A stretch of DNA of 64,000 nt from a bacterium MS4 (GTDB lineage: Bacteria; Bacillota; Clostridia; Oscillospirales; Acutalibacteraceae). The translations under genes were made by a program, and so were the position numbers. Where the stretch lies: the NCBI GenBank assembly GCA_000752215.1, contig CCFG01000008.1:327091-391090 (forward strand), given 5' to 3'. A model generated the notes under the pieces. The model saw nothing but the letters and a program-made list of their open reading frames with translations, searched no databases and was not told where the DNA came from. Below are positions 44,330 to 53,268 of the stretch, in pieces. Numbering within the stretch: the first letter of the stretch is position 1; the number at the start of each line of letters is the position of its first letter.

Positions 44330-45211
44330 TTAACACATTTTTTGGGCCTGAAATTCAAATTCCGATTGAGGAGTATATTTATTCTTTTGGATATTAATCC
44401 CTATATCAATACTGGTCCTTCCAAAATAAACACTTGGCGACACGCCGAGCTCTCTTTTAAAAAGACGGCTGAAATAATGAATGCTGGTAAAGCCCAGTTC
44501 TTCGGAAACCTGCGTGATCGTTTTATCACCGGACATAATCAGGGAGATTGCTTTTTCCATTTTCTTTTTATTGATATACTTTTGAGGAGTATATCCAACA
44601 CATTCCTTAAAATATGTGGAAAAATAGTTTTTGTTGTAATTACATATTTGTGCAAGATCGGATATGGCAATATCCTTATCCAGATTCTTATCAATGTAAT
44701 CAAGGACTTCCCGCAAATATTTCTTGGGGTAAAAATTGACGTTTGAGTTGCCGGAAACTTCATCCGGCTGGATCATGAACAAACCATGCTGTTTTCTTCT
44801 CAAAATATGGAAGATGATTTCAAGCATCTGTGCATTGATGATATGTTCATAAAAGTCCCTCTTCTGAAGAGCCTCATAAAAAAAGGACTTCAGCAGGGTG
44901 TCTTCGTAATCAGTGACCCCGTTAATACAATAGCCGATATTTTCCAAAAGGGAGGTTAAATGGTCGTCACAGAGGAATTTTATATCAATCCCGATAAAAC
45001 CGTCGATGCTGTAAACGGCGTGGATAACCCTGGGAGGAACCATAATCAGCGCTCTCTCCTTCACGTCAAACTGATTGTAATCCACTTCAATCATGGCGTG
45101 TCCGCTTAAAGCGTAGATGTAATGGAAATATTCGTGTTCATGACGTTCAATATATGTTTTGGCAAGCTTTTTCTCTTTAACTATACGGAACACGGAAATA
45201 TTATAATCCAA
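44330..45211 (-). CDS. AraC-family transcriptional regulator with cupin sensor domain, 293 aa
   Basis: This regulator has an N-terminal cupin-like sensing domain (about 10-100, with RHEHEYFHYIYALSGHAMIEV) and two C-terminal AraC helix-turn-helix units (about 165-265, with ISDLAQICNYNKNYFSTYFK and ITQVSEELGFTSIHYFSRLF). The start is TTG at 45211, with AGGTGA about seven bases upstream. It is divergent from the ten-gene operon beginning at 45591 and is its likely activator. The ligand is unknown. Confidence 0.87.
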   Translation of the reverse strand: MDYNISVFRIVKEKKLAKTYIERHEHEYFHYIYALSGHAMIEVDYNQFDVKERALIMVPPRVIHAVYSIDGFIGIDIKFLCDDHLTSLLENIGYCINGVTDYEDTLLKSFFYEALQKRDFYEHIINAQMLEIIFHILRRKQHGLFMIQPDEVSGNSNVNFYPKKYLREVLDYIDKNLDKDIAISDLAQICNYNKNYFSTYFKECVGYTPQKYINKKKMEKAISLIMSGDKTITQVSEELGFTSIHYFSRLFKRELGVSPSVYFGRTSIDIGINIQKNKYTPQSEFEFQAQKMC

Positions 45212-45590
45212 AAAATCACCTTCCTATTCTTTTTTACACTCTTGGATACGGAAACTTTTCTAAGATATTTATAGCATGAATATGAGAAAAGTGCAACTTG
45301 CGGTGATATTACAGCAAATACAAATCATGGTCGTGTGCTATAATCATATTGTCACAAAAAACAGTGAAATAAAGAATAAATTATAGGCAATATATTTCAA
45401 TAATGATGTAATTTTATAAATATCCCTTAAATTATACGAAATGATATCAACTAATTAGCAAAATTATATTATTGAAATTTTTTAAAATTCGCTTGTGTTT
45501 TAATGAGAAAGGCCGATATTTGTGGTTTCCAATTATTCCAAATATTAAAAAAGTATAAATGAATAATCAACGCAGATGGGAGATGCTTTT
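45212..45590. other. AT-rich divergent control region between araC-type gene and the 45591 operon
   Basis: About 380 bp without a gene. A TATAAT at 45339-45344 is the clearest promoter-like element, but no good -35 was found. The region is where AraC-type sites for both directions would lie. Confidence 0.5.
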
Positions 45591-46748
45591 ATGGATTATT
45601 TTCTTGCCAACGGGATACTGCTGGAGCCCTTCGGGAACTCCGGCGAACATGGGAATCTGCTGATACGCAACGGGCATATCGAAATTGTCAGTGACGGGAC
45701 CCCGCCTCCTTCTGCAGAATGGATCGACTGCTCGGATTGCATGATAACTTCCGGCCTGATTGATACACATTTTCACGCCAACCAGTTTGCGGATTCTCTG
45801 GGAGCAAACGCCGATGTGGTTTGTATACCAAATGGCGTTACGACAGCGATTGACGCGGGTTCCTGCGGAGTATCCAATATCGGTGGGCTGTTACGTTTCA
45901 ATATCCCACGTTATACTACCGATGTCAGGGCGCTTGTCAATGTTGTGTCCAGCGGGCAGCTGTACGGTACGCCGTACGAAGAGACGGATGATCCGGAATA
46001 TTTTGAAGTTTCGGAGATATGCCGGCTGTTTCAGGAATATCCGGATGAATTAAAGGGAATCAAAATCCGTTACCATGCCAACTGTACAAAGGGATTTGGT
46101 TTAAGGCCCCTGCAGAAAACAGTTGAAATTGCCAGCCGCGTGGAGGATATGGGACTCAAATGCCCGGTTGTAGTACATCTGGGCCAACTGGAAGAGCCTC
46201 TTACGCTTCAGGATGTTCTGGAAACCCTTCGCCCCGGCGATGTGGCTGCCCATGTGTTCCAGAATAGCGGAGAGACATTGCTGAGCAGGGAACATCGTGT
46301 TCAGCGATGCTTCTTTGAGGCAAAGGAACGTGGAATCCAGTTCGATTTGGCGCATGGGCGATTCAATTTTACCTTTGAAAACATCGCACAGGCGTTAAAG
46401 GAGGATTTCTGCCCGGACATGCTGGGCTCGGATGTCGGTGCCGGGAATTGCTATATACGTCCGGCGTTTTCCCTTATGTCGACTATGACAATGATGTATG
46501 CGCTCGGTATGCCGCTGGAGAAAATAATCCCCGCGGTTACCGCTACGCCGAAAGAGGTTTATGACCTGGGAACGGCGGGAAAAGGACTGAAAGAAGAACT
46601 CTCGGCAGATTTATCCGTGTTCCGGCTGGTCAAAGGGAAGATAACCTTTGTTGACCGCATGAAAGAGAAGCTGACGGCCAAAGAATGCTTTATGCCGATG
46701 ATGACAATCAAAAACGGGAAGGTAATATACCGTCAGAGCATTTTTTAA
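45591..46748 (+). CDS. Amidohydrolase/deacetylase family metalloenzyme, 385 aa
   Basis: This is an amidohydrolase-superfamily enzyme related to the dihydroorotase-like deacetylases. It has HxH in LIDTHFHANQ, a possible bridging Lys in KGIKIRYHANC, His in VVHLGQLEEP and AAHVFQN, and Asp in MLGSDVGAGN, the metal set of a binuclear site. ATG at 45591 has GGGAG eight bases upstream; an in-frame ATG five codons earlier overlaps that site. It is the first gene of the AraC-linked operon and probably opens or deacylates the imported compound. The exact substrate is not shown. Confidence 0.82.
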   Translation: MDYFLANGILLEPFGNSGEHGNLLIRNGHIEIVSDGTPPPSAEWIDCSDCMITSGLIDTHFHANQFADSLGANADVVCIPNGVTTAIDAGSCGVSNIGGLLRFNIPRYTTDVRALVNVVSSGQLYGTPYEETDDPEYFEVSEICRLFQEYPDELKGIKIRYHANCTKGFGLRPLQKTVEIASRVEDMGLKCPVVVHLGQLEEPLTLQDVLETLRPGDVAAHVFQNSGETLLSREHRVQRCFFEAKERGIQFDLAHGRFNFTFENIAQALKEDFCPDMLGSDVGAGNCYIRPAFSLMSTMTMMYALGMPLEKIIPAVTATPKEVYDLGTAGKGLKEELSADLSVFRLVKGKITFVDRMKEKLTAKECFMPMMTIKNGKVIYRQSIF

Positions 46749-46882
46749 AAGATTACTGCCCATGATACGGCAATCAAATATTAAAACACATGGGAAGGTG
46801 AAAATGTAAATGAGGTGATACGGGGATTGTTTGATCGGCAATATTGTGCATTCAGAAAGAGAAAGATTTAGGAGGAGAATTT

Positions 46883-48220
46883 ATGGAAACAGTCATCGCG
46901 ATTGTCCTGTTGGCAACGTATATCGCTTTTGCCGTTTACGCTGCACGCGGCGGTAACCTTATGCTGGGCTTTTTTGTTATGGCGGTAATCTGGGCCGGAC
47001 TGGGCGCTGCCGACGGCCTTACGACGTGGATAGCCACGTCGGAGCAGACCGGCGCCGGCATGGTTGACATCAACACCGGAATATTCAGTAACGGTCCTAC
47101 CGGATGGGGTGGAACAGCGGTTATTGTTATGTTCGGTTCCTGGTTTGGCCGTATTCTTGTGGAAACCAATATCGCAAGGTCGATCATCAGCTTTGCCGTT
47201 GAAATGGGTGGAGAGCGCAAAGCCTTAACGACCATTCTGATTTCCTTTGTTACCAGCATTATTTTTGCTTCCTGCTACGGCCCCGGCACCGTTGTTGCCA
47301 TCGGCGTTATCGTATTCCCGATTTTGCTTTCCATCGGCGTTCCCAAAACCACCGCCACCCTCTCTTATCTGTTCAGTATAGGGGCGGGGCTGTACATCAA
47401 TACCGGCAGAGGGAAACAGATCGATATCTATATCCCGTTCGACTATGCCAACTCGGTGGACTGGAAGATGTTCAGTTTTATCGCCTATGGTTTGCAGATG
47501 CTTCTTGTGGTTTTGCTGGTTATCTGGGGGACCCGCGGATTAAAACAGCAGAAAAAGCACGCGTGGGCGGTGTCCGAAAATAGCGGCGGGGATAGCGGAA
47601 AGCGTGTCGGCATATTGGCAATGCTCACGCCGATCATTCCGGTTGTACTTACGATATTCTTTCAATTCTCAGCGATTACATCCATTCTCGTCGCGGTCAT
47701 CTGGGCCTTGCTATTCACCGGGAACATGAAAAAATGGAATGAAATGGGAACGATGCTGCAAAAAACCTTCCGGGATGGCGTCACCGATATCGCTTTGGTC
47801 CTGTCCTTCCTGTTCTTCCTGCAAATGTTCATGAAGAGCGCGAAAATCTGCGCGAAAATTTTTGCCAATTTCCTGTCGCCGGTTATTCCCCAGAATCTGC
47901 TGATTATCTTCCTCATTTTCGGTATCTTCGGATTCCTTGCTCTCTTCAGAGGACCGCTCACCCTGTGGGGCTGCGGTACGGCCATTCTGGCACTGCTCCA
48001 GTCGATCGGTGGAATCTTCACTCCAAAGGTGCTTTTCCCGATGTTCACGATTCCCGCGACAACAGTCAACGAATCCTTCTGCCCGACACAGTCCTGGAAC
48101 GTCTGGGCCATCGGCTATACGAAAACCGATATGAAGGAATACTTCAGGGCGGGGCTGGTACCGATCTTAATACTGAATCTTGTTTTGGAAATCATAGCTT
48201 TCTTTATCTTCGCAGCTTAG
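46883..48220 (+). CDS. Ion-transporter-superfamily permease (GntP/dicarboxylate-like), 445 aa
   Basis: This is a multi-pass membrane protein with about eleven or twelve hydrophobic helices. The two-halves layout, the polar re-entrant stretches SCYGPGTVVAIG and FCPTQSWNVWAIG, and FRGPLTLWGCGTAIL are what one expects of gluconate- or dicarboxylate-type symporters. GGAGGAG precedes ATG at 46883. As the only transporter in the operon it should import the substrate of the amidohydrolase and HyuA-like proteins, probably an organic anion. The family placement is tentative. Confidence 0.6.
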   Translation: METVIAIVLLATYIAFAVYAARGGNLMLGFFVMAVIWAGLGAADGLTTWIATSEQTGAGMVDINTGIFSNGPTGWGGTAVIVMFGSWFGRILVETNIARSIISFAVEMGGERKALTTILISFVTSIIFASCYGPGTVVAIGVIVFPILLSIGVPKTTATLSYLFSIGAGLYINTGRGKQIDIYIPFDYANSVDWKMFSFIAYGLQMLLVVLLVIWGTRGLKQQKKHAWAVSENSGGDSGKRVGILAMLTPIIPVVLTIFFQFSAITSILVAVIWALLFTGNMKKWNEMGTMLQKTFRDGVTDIALVLSFLFFLQMFMKSAKICAKIFANFLSPVIPQNLLIIFLIFGIFGFLALFRGPLTLWGCGTAILALLQSIGGIFTPKVLFPMFTIPATTVNESFCPTQSWNVWAIGYTKTDMKEYFRAGLVPILILNLVLEIIAFFIFAA

Positions 48221-48398
48221 AAACAAGCAGGAAAAATGCCGGACGTATTTTTGTACGGATATTTGGCTGACTGCTGTTCTAAACGCCAAAAATATTCAGG
48301 AATTTCAGTTGGAAACAGGTTTGCCGCATTTTATTCTGCAGTCAATGGGCGTTTCCTATGGAATGCGGCAGTCCGGTTTCCCTTCAGGAGGTAGTTTC

Positions 48399-50534
48399 AT
48401 GGGCAGAAAGGTCAGAGTTGGCATCGATGTTGGGGGCACTCATACGAAAGCCGTTGCACTGGATAACGAAAAGTATGAAATCGTTGGCACCAGCATTGTT
48501 AAAACAACGCACAGCCATAAGATGGGCGTTGCCGCCGGTGTTATTGAGTGTTTTCAGAAGTGCATTGAGGAAAACGACTTCAGTGCCGATGATGTCGTAT
48601 TCATTGCTCATTCGACAACACAGGCAACCAACGCGCTACTGGAAGGCGATGTGGCCAAGGTGGGCGTGATTGGGATCGGTAAGGGAGGCCTGGAAGGATG
48701 GCTTTCTAAAAAACAGACTACGCTCGAAGATATCCCGTTGGGAACGGGTAGAGTGATTAAAGTAGTAAACAGCTACGTGAAAGAAAAACAGCTTACGGAG
48801 GACTACGTCCAGAACCATATCGACCGCTTAAAAGGACAGGGGGCCGATGTGCTGGTGGCCTCTGAGGCTTTTGGCGTTGATTCGATGAAAAAAGAAGAAC
48901 TGGTGAGGGAGGTCGCCGAAAAAAATGATGTGATGGTATCGGCCGCTTCTGCGATTTCCAAGCTGTACGGACTGAAACGCCGTACCCGCACGGCGGCAAT
49001 CAACGCTTCTATTCTTCCCACCATGATGAATACGGCTTATTCCACGGAAATGGCGGTGCGCGAAGCCGGCATTAAGGTCCCTCTCATGGTCATGCGCGGA
49101 GACGGCGGGGTTATGGATATCAGCGAAATGAAAAAGCGTCCGGTTCTGACGATGCTGTCCGGGCCGGCTGCCAGTATTGTGGGAGCGCTGATGTATCTGC
49201 GCGCTTCCAATGGGATTTACTTTGAGGTGGGGGGCACCTCAACCAATATCGGCGTTATCAAAAATGGGCGCCCGGCGGTAGAATATTCCACAGTCGGTGG
49301 TCATTCGACTTATGTAAGTTCCCTGGATGTCATCGTTTTGGGAGTTGCGGGCGGTTCCATGGTACGCGCATCAGGGAATAAGCTGATTGATGTTGGACCC
49401 CGCAGTGCCCATATCGGCGGTTTGGATTATGCGGTGTACACGCCGACGGCAGAAATCAAAGAACCCCAGTTGGAATTTTTCTCCCCGAAGGAGGGCGATC
49501 CGGAGGATTATGTCCGAATCAAACTGGCCTCCGGAAAACGTGTGGCAATTACTAATTCCTGTGCGGCGAACGTCCTCGGATATGTATCGGAAAGTGATTA
49601 CAGCTATGGAATAATCGAGTCGGCGAGATTGTGCATCAAGCCCCTTGCCGATTATCTGGGAATCAGTATTGAGCAGTGTGCCGAACAGATTTTACAGAAG
49701 GCCTTTGAAAAAATAGAGCCCGTTGTAAACGGGTTTGTGGAAAAATATCATTTGGAACGCGATCAGGTGTCTTTGGTCGGCTGCGGCGGCGGCGCCAGCG
49801 CCCTTCTGCCGTTTACGGCTAAGAAAATGGAACTGAATTATTCTATTCCAAAAAATGCGGAAGTGATTTCCTCCATCGGCGTGGCACTGGCTATGATCCG
49901 CGATGTTGTGGAACGCGTCATTCCGAGCCCCACGCAGGAGGATATCGCTGCAATCAAAAAGGAAGCCAAAAATCTTGCGGTCCGGAATGGCGCAGTCCCG
50001 GATTCCGTCGAGGTACAGATAGAAATCGATTCCCAGACCAACAGAGTCACCGCGATTGCTCTTGGTTCCTCAGAAGTGAAAACCACCGATTTGCTGAAGG
50101 TGTGCGATGAAAAGGAAGCGGGACAGATTGCAGCCAAATCAATGAATGTTTCCGAAGAGTCCGTGAAATGCGCTTTAAAAAATGACCTGTTCTTTATCTT
50201 TACATCAGAAGTGAAGGGAAAGGACTCGGTCAGAATACTGGATAAAAAGGGATTTGTCAAAGTGCAGCGAAAAGATGCGAAAGTGATTTCATTCGCTGTT
50301 AAGGATTGGGAAAAATCGGTCGAGCAGCTTTGGAAGGAAATGGTTTCCTTTAAAGCGGAAATGGAACACGGTCCCGACATGTACTTATGCATCGGAGGAA
50401 AGGTGCTCGATTTCGAAAGCGCCTTGGACTTGAATCAACTGATGATCCTGATGCAGAGTGAATTCCTGGAAGCGGAACCCGATGATATCGTGTTCCTTGT
50501 TGCCGCAAGATATGATATGGGCTATGAATCTTAA
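48399..50534 (+). CDS. Solitary HyuA-like hydantoinase/oxoprolinase family protein, 711 aa
   Basis: This is an actin-fold ATPase of the hydantoinase/oxoprolinase A family, members of which open lactam or hydantoin rings using ATP. Seen are the N-terminal phosphate motif GIDVGGTHTKAVALD, STTQATNALLEGD, a second phosphate motif FEVGGTSTNIGV, and VGCGGGASALLPF. About 170 residues after the usual domain form an unassigned C-terminal extension. ATG at 48399 follows AGGAGG. No HyuB partner is encoded anywhere near. Its 3' end overlaps the next gene by about 20 nt. Confidence 0.85.
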   Translation: MGRKVRVGIDVGGTHTKAVALDNEKYEIVGTSIVKTTHSHKMGVAAGVIECFQKCIEENDFSADDVVFIAHSTTQATNALLEGDVAKVGVIGIGKGGLEGWLSKKQTTLEDIPLGTGRVIKVVNSYVKEKQLTEDYVQNHIDRLKGQGADVLVASEAFGVDSMKKEELVREVAEKNDVMVSAASAISKLYGLKRRTRTAAINASILPTMMNTAYSTEMAVREAGIKVPLMVMRGDGGVMDISEMKKRPVLTMLSGPAASIVGALMYLRASNGIYFEVGGTSTNIGVIKNGRPAVEYSTVGGHSTYVSSLDVIVLGVAGGSMVRASGNKLIDVGPRSAHIGGLDYAVYTPTAEIKEPQLEFFSPKEGDPEDYVRIKLASGKRVAITNSCAANVLGYVSESDYSYGIIESARLCIKPLADYLGISIEQCAEQILQKAFEKIEPVVNGFVEKYHLERDQVSLVGCGGGASALLPFTAKKMELNYSIPKNAEVISSIGVALAMIRDVVERVIPSPTQEDIAAIKKEAKNLAVRNGAVPDSVEVQIEIDSQTNRVTAIALGSSEVKTTDLLKVCDEKEAGQIAAKSMNVSEESVKCALKNDLFFIFTSEVKGKDSVRILDKKGFVKVQRKDAKVISFAVKDWEKSVEQLWKEMVSFKAEMEHGPDMYLCIGGKVLDFESALDLNQLMILMQSEFLEAEPDDIVFLVAARYDMGYES

Positions 50535-51174
50535 CGATTATGTGACGCGGCTTGAAACAGTCGACGACAGAAGCTGGTTTTTGCATTGCTGTCATCAATA
50601 CTGCCCGGAAAATCGGAGAGAAAACCGCGATTTTTTGCCGGAGATCGAAACGGCTGCACAAAACGGACGTTCTCTTGCCCGCGCGAAGCGTCCTTCTTTG
50701 AACGGATCGCTGAAGCAGGCGATGGAACGGGAGGGCCTGACCGTCCAATTTGAAAGTCCTGATCTGGTTTTCAGTCCGGAGTATTTTGAGCTTGCCTTTT
50801 ATCTGGAGCCGGCAACGGTTTGCGTCAATACAGCACTGATAGAATCGATCCTTCGTTCTGCGGAACAGGAAGGGTTTTCATTGCCCGGAATTGATTGGGC
50901 GGATGTTTTCCTTGCGCATGAATATGCCCACTTTCTGGCGGTGACCGGACAAACGCTCCAGTGCTATCAGCAGATGGTACGTATTTCAAAAGGACTGAGC
51001 GGCAAGGAAAAAAGCAGGCTGCTGCCCTGCCTCGACGAAATATTTGCCATGTCGTTTGCGAAAGAGCTTCTGAAAATGGATATCTCGCCGTGGCTTTTTA
51101 ATTTTCTTGCCCTTTGGAAAATCGACAGAGAAAAGGCTCTTGCCTTGTTTCAAAATATCATTTGCGCAGAATAA
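50512..51174 (+). CDS. Putative HExxH zinc metalloprotein, about 220 aa, unrecognised
   Basis: No named family was recognised with confidence. The sequence has a clear HExxH zinc motif, HEYAH at residues 136-140, in VFLAHEYAHFLAVTG. About 35 residues later comes DEIFAMSFA, whose Glu could be the third ligand, as in gluzincins; the layout resembles predicted proteases of the DUF2268 kind. There is no signal peptide or membrane segment. ATG at 50512 is chosen, with ATG at 50524 as alternative; neither has a ribosome site, and both overlap the hyuA-like stop, so coupled translation is likely. Confidence 0.7.
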   Translation: MIWAMNLNDYVTRLETVDDRSWFLHCCHQYCPENRRENRDFLPEIETAAQNGRSLARAKRPSLNGSLKQAMEREGLTVQFESPDLVFSPEYFELAFYLEPATVCVNTALIESILRSAEQEGFSLPGIDWADVFLAHEYAHFLAVTGQTLQCYQQMVRISKGLSGKEKSRLLPCLDEIFAMSFAKELLKMDISPWLFNFLALWKIDREKALALFQNIICAE

Positions 51175-51211
51175 ATGAACATGGATCGATACGGTTTTGG
51201 GAGGATCATTT

Positions 51212-51757
51212 ATGGAATGGATTTTCTTTACAGGCGTTGGGATAACGGCAGCCGCGACGGTTTGCTTTATCATCAGCGGCAGACAAAAGGGACCCAAAGC
51301 GGCAGTCTGCTTTCTGAAAGAAAGCAGAAGCATCCTTTTGCTGATCGCCCTTCTTTGGGGCAGCGCTGCGCTTATGTTCGGTACGTATCGGACAGCAGAG
51401 GCAAGTATGGAGACAAAGGCGCAGCTTTATTACCTGCTTTTCATTTTGGCCGACATTCTGCTTGGCGCTTTTTCCCTTCTGTATATGGTCAACAGGCTTG
51501 CGGCAGTAACGGAAGAAGGCGTTACCGAGATCAACGCTTTCGGAGATAAAAAGTTCCTCTCATGGAATGAAATCCAGGAAATCCGCCCTCCGGACCTGAT
51601 ACATTCCTCCTATGTTTTTGTAGGACGCGACGGCACGGTGATCCCCATTTCGGGAGCGAAAGGAGAGAAGGAGAGATTTGTCCATGAATCCGCAAAAAGG
51701 CTGCCGGAAAATCTGAAAAGGACTCTGATGGACAGTTTGGGAAAAAAGAAAAATTAA
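51212..51757 (+). CDS. Membrane protein with PH-like C-terminal domain, 181 aa, function unknown
   Basis: Three hydrophobic helices lie at about residues 3-22, 42-60 and 72-95. They are followed by a cytoplasmic beta-rich domain with VTEEGVTEINAFGDKKFLSW and YVFVGRDGTVIPI, resembling the small bacterial PH-like modules. ATG at 51212 has GGGAGGATC upstream. It lies between the HExxH gene and the cupin gene in the same operon. It might be a membrane partner or substrate of the HExxH protein (speculative). Confidence 0.65.
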   Translation: MEWIFFTGVGITAAATVCFIISGRQKGPKAAVCFLKESRSILLLIALLWGSAALMFGTYRTAEASMETKAQLYYLLFILADILLGAFSLLYMVNRLAAVTEEGVTEINAFGDKKFLSWNEIQEIRPPDLIHSSYVFVGRDGTVIPISGAKGEKERFVHESAKRLPENLKRTLMDSLGKKKN

Positions 51758-51779
51758 GACAGTAAGGAGATCTTTAGGT

Positions 51780-52175
51780 ATGGATTATTTAAAAAGAGAA
51801 CAAATCAAACAGGATCATTTGCCCGGGCGCGTCATACAAAACGCAGTCGGTTCCGACCAAAAGGGTTATCCCGTTCCCAGCACAAAAATGACGATCTGTT
51901 TTGCCCACTATTCCGCGGAAAGCGGGCCGATGGAACCGCATAATCACGCGGAGGAAACGGTCGTTGTCCTTTCCGCCAGGGATAGTTTTGTACAATGGGG
52001 GGATTCCAAAGGAAACCTTCCTCATAAACAGATGCTGAATTCCGGGGACGTCATGCATTTTGCGGAGCTGGAGTGGCATGTGTTCGGGTATAACGAAGGC
52101 GGAAGCCTGGATGCTCTCTGCATTTACGGCCAGGTTGACAATATTCGGCCGGAAGAGATTGATAATAAGAAATAA
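51780..52175 (+). CDS. Cupin-domain protein, 131 aa
   Basis: This is a small single-domain cupin with the metal-type motif PHNHAEETVVVL and the second motif GDVMHFAELEWHVFG. Such proteins include small isomerases, lyases and dioxygenases as well as sensors. AAGGAGATC precedes ATG at 51780. It comes 22 nt after the membrane-protein gene and 24 nt before the DapA-family gene, so it is part of the operon; an isomerase or epimerase step is plausible but unproven. Confidence 0.8.
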   Translation: MDYLKREQIKQDHLPGRVIQNAVGSDQKGYPVPSTKMTICFAHYSAESGPMEPHNHAEETVVVLSARDSFVQWGDSKGNLPHKQMLNSGDVMHFAELEWHVFGYNEGGSLDALCIYGQVDNIRPEEIDNKK

Positions 52176-52199
52176 GAAATACATACTGGAGGAATTAAA

Positions 52200-53099
52200 A
52201 TGGCAAAAAAACTGAAGGGAGTCATCCCGCCGATCATCACTCCTGTGGATGAAAAGGAAAAAGTGGACGAGGCGGCATTGCGGAAGCTGGTGAATCATTG
52301 TATCGACAATCGGATTCACGGGATCTTTGTGGCCGGCTCGAACGGCGAGTGTCTTGCCCTTACCCAGAGGGAACGCGACCATGCGATCAAAATCGTACTG
52401 GACGAGGCCGCCGACCGCGTCCCGGTCATGGCCGGCGTTATGGATTCCAGTACGCAGCGCGTGATCGACAATATCAAGGCGTTCGAGGACATGGGCGGGG
52501 AATACGCCGTAATCACGCCGGTGTTTTATGCGCGTCATGCCACCCAGCAGGAAACCGTCCGTCTGTTTGAGGATGTGGCAAGGAATACGCAGTGTAAGCT
52601 GCTGATTTATAATATTCCCCCCTTTACCGGGCAGCTTTTGAAAGCGGAGACTATTTTTGAGATAGCGAAAATCGATAAAGTGGTTGGGTATAAGGATACT
52701 TCCGGAAACTATCCCGATTTCATTAAATGCCTTCGCCATTTTCAGGGTACCGATTTTCATCTGTTCCAGGGAGCAACGAATCTGGCGATTCCAAGCCTGT
52801 TAATGGGTGCGGACGGCTATATTCCCTCTCTGGCGCCTCTGTTCCCAAAACCGTATGTCGAAATGTTTGAGGCGGCTCAGCGGAAGGATTATGACGCGGT
52901 CATGATGTGGGGGAAAATTGTGGACGAAACCTGCAAAATCTATCCGATGGCAAGGAGCCAGACTGCGTCCACAAAGTATGCCCTGAGCAAGCTGGGATTC
53001 CTTGATAAACGGGTGATCCGGCCGACCGAACCGATTACGCCGGAAGAAGAACGGAGCATCGATCAAAAGATTGAGGAATTAAAAGAATACCTTGTTTAA
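52200..53099 (+). CDS. DapA/NanA-family (beta/alpha)8 lyase, 299 aa
   Basis: This is a class I aldolase/dehydratase of the dihydrodipicolinate synthase family. Schiff-base Lys165 in VVGYKDTSG and Tyr137 in LLIYNIPP are present, with the GSNGE phosphate/carboxylate loop near residue 48. GGAGG precedes ATG at 52200. In a catabolic operon it more likely cleaves or dehydrates a 2-keto-3-deoxy sugar acid or 4-hydroxy-2-oxo acid than makes dihydrodipicolinate. Substrate identity cannot be read from the sequence. Confidence 0.88.
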   Translation: MAKKLKGVIPPIITPVDEKEKVDEAALRKLVNHCIDNRIHGIFVAGSNGECLALTQRERDHAIKIVLDEAADRVPVMAGVMDSSTQRVIDNIKAFEDMGGEYAVITPVFYARHATQQETVRLFEDVARNTQCKLLIYNIPPFTGQLLKAETIFEIAKIDKVVGYKDTSGNYPDFIKCLRHFQGTDFHLFQGATNLAIPSLLMGADGYIPSLAPLFPKPYVEMFEAAQRKDYDAVMMWGKIVDETCKIYPMARSQTASTKYALSKLGFLDKRVIRPTEPITPEEERSIDQKIEELKEYLV

Positions 53100-53181
53100 A
53101 ACAAACGATAAGAGGGTATGCCGTCTGAAACGGGATGTGCCGTAACAGCATACCGATAGATGTGGTAACCCCTTCTTTGGA

Positions 53182-53207
53182 CAGGGCCGCCTTATGCGGC
53201 GGCTCTG
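53182..53207 (+). other. Intercistronic hairpin between the lyase and dehydrogenase genes
   Basis: CAGGGCCGCC / GGCGGCTCTG with a TTATGC loop, in a 169 bp spacer. No T-run follows, so it is not an obvious terminator; mRNA processing or stability is possible. Confidence 0.5.
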
Positions 53208-53268
53208 CTCCTTCATAAACGATTCCGGACAGAGAGTATTTTATTTTGGCGACAGGAGGAAAGAAAGA

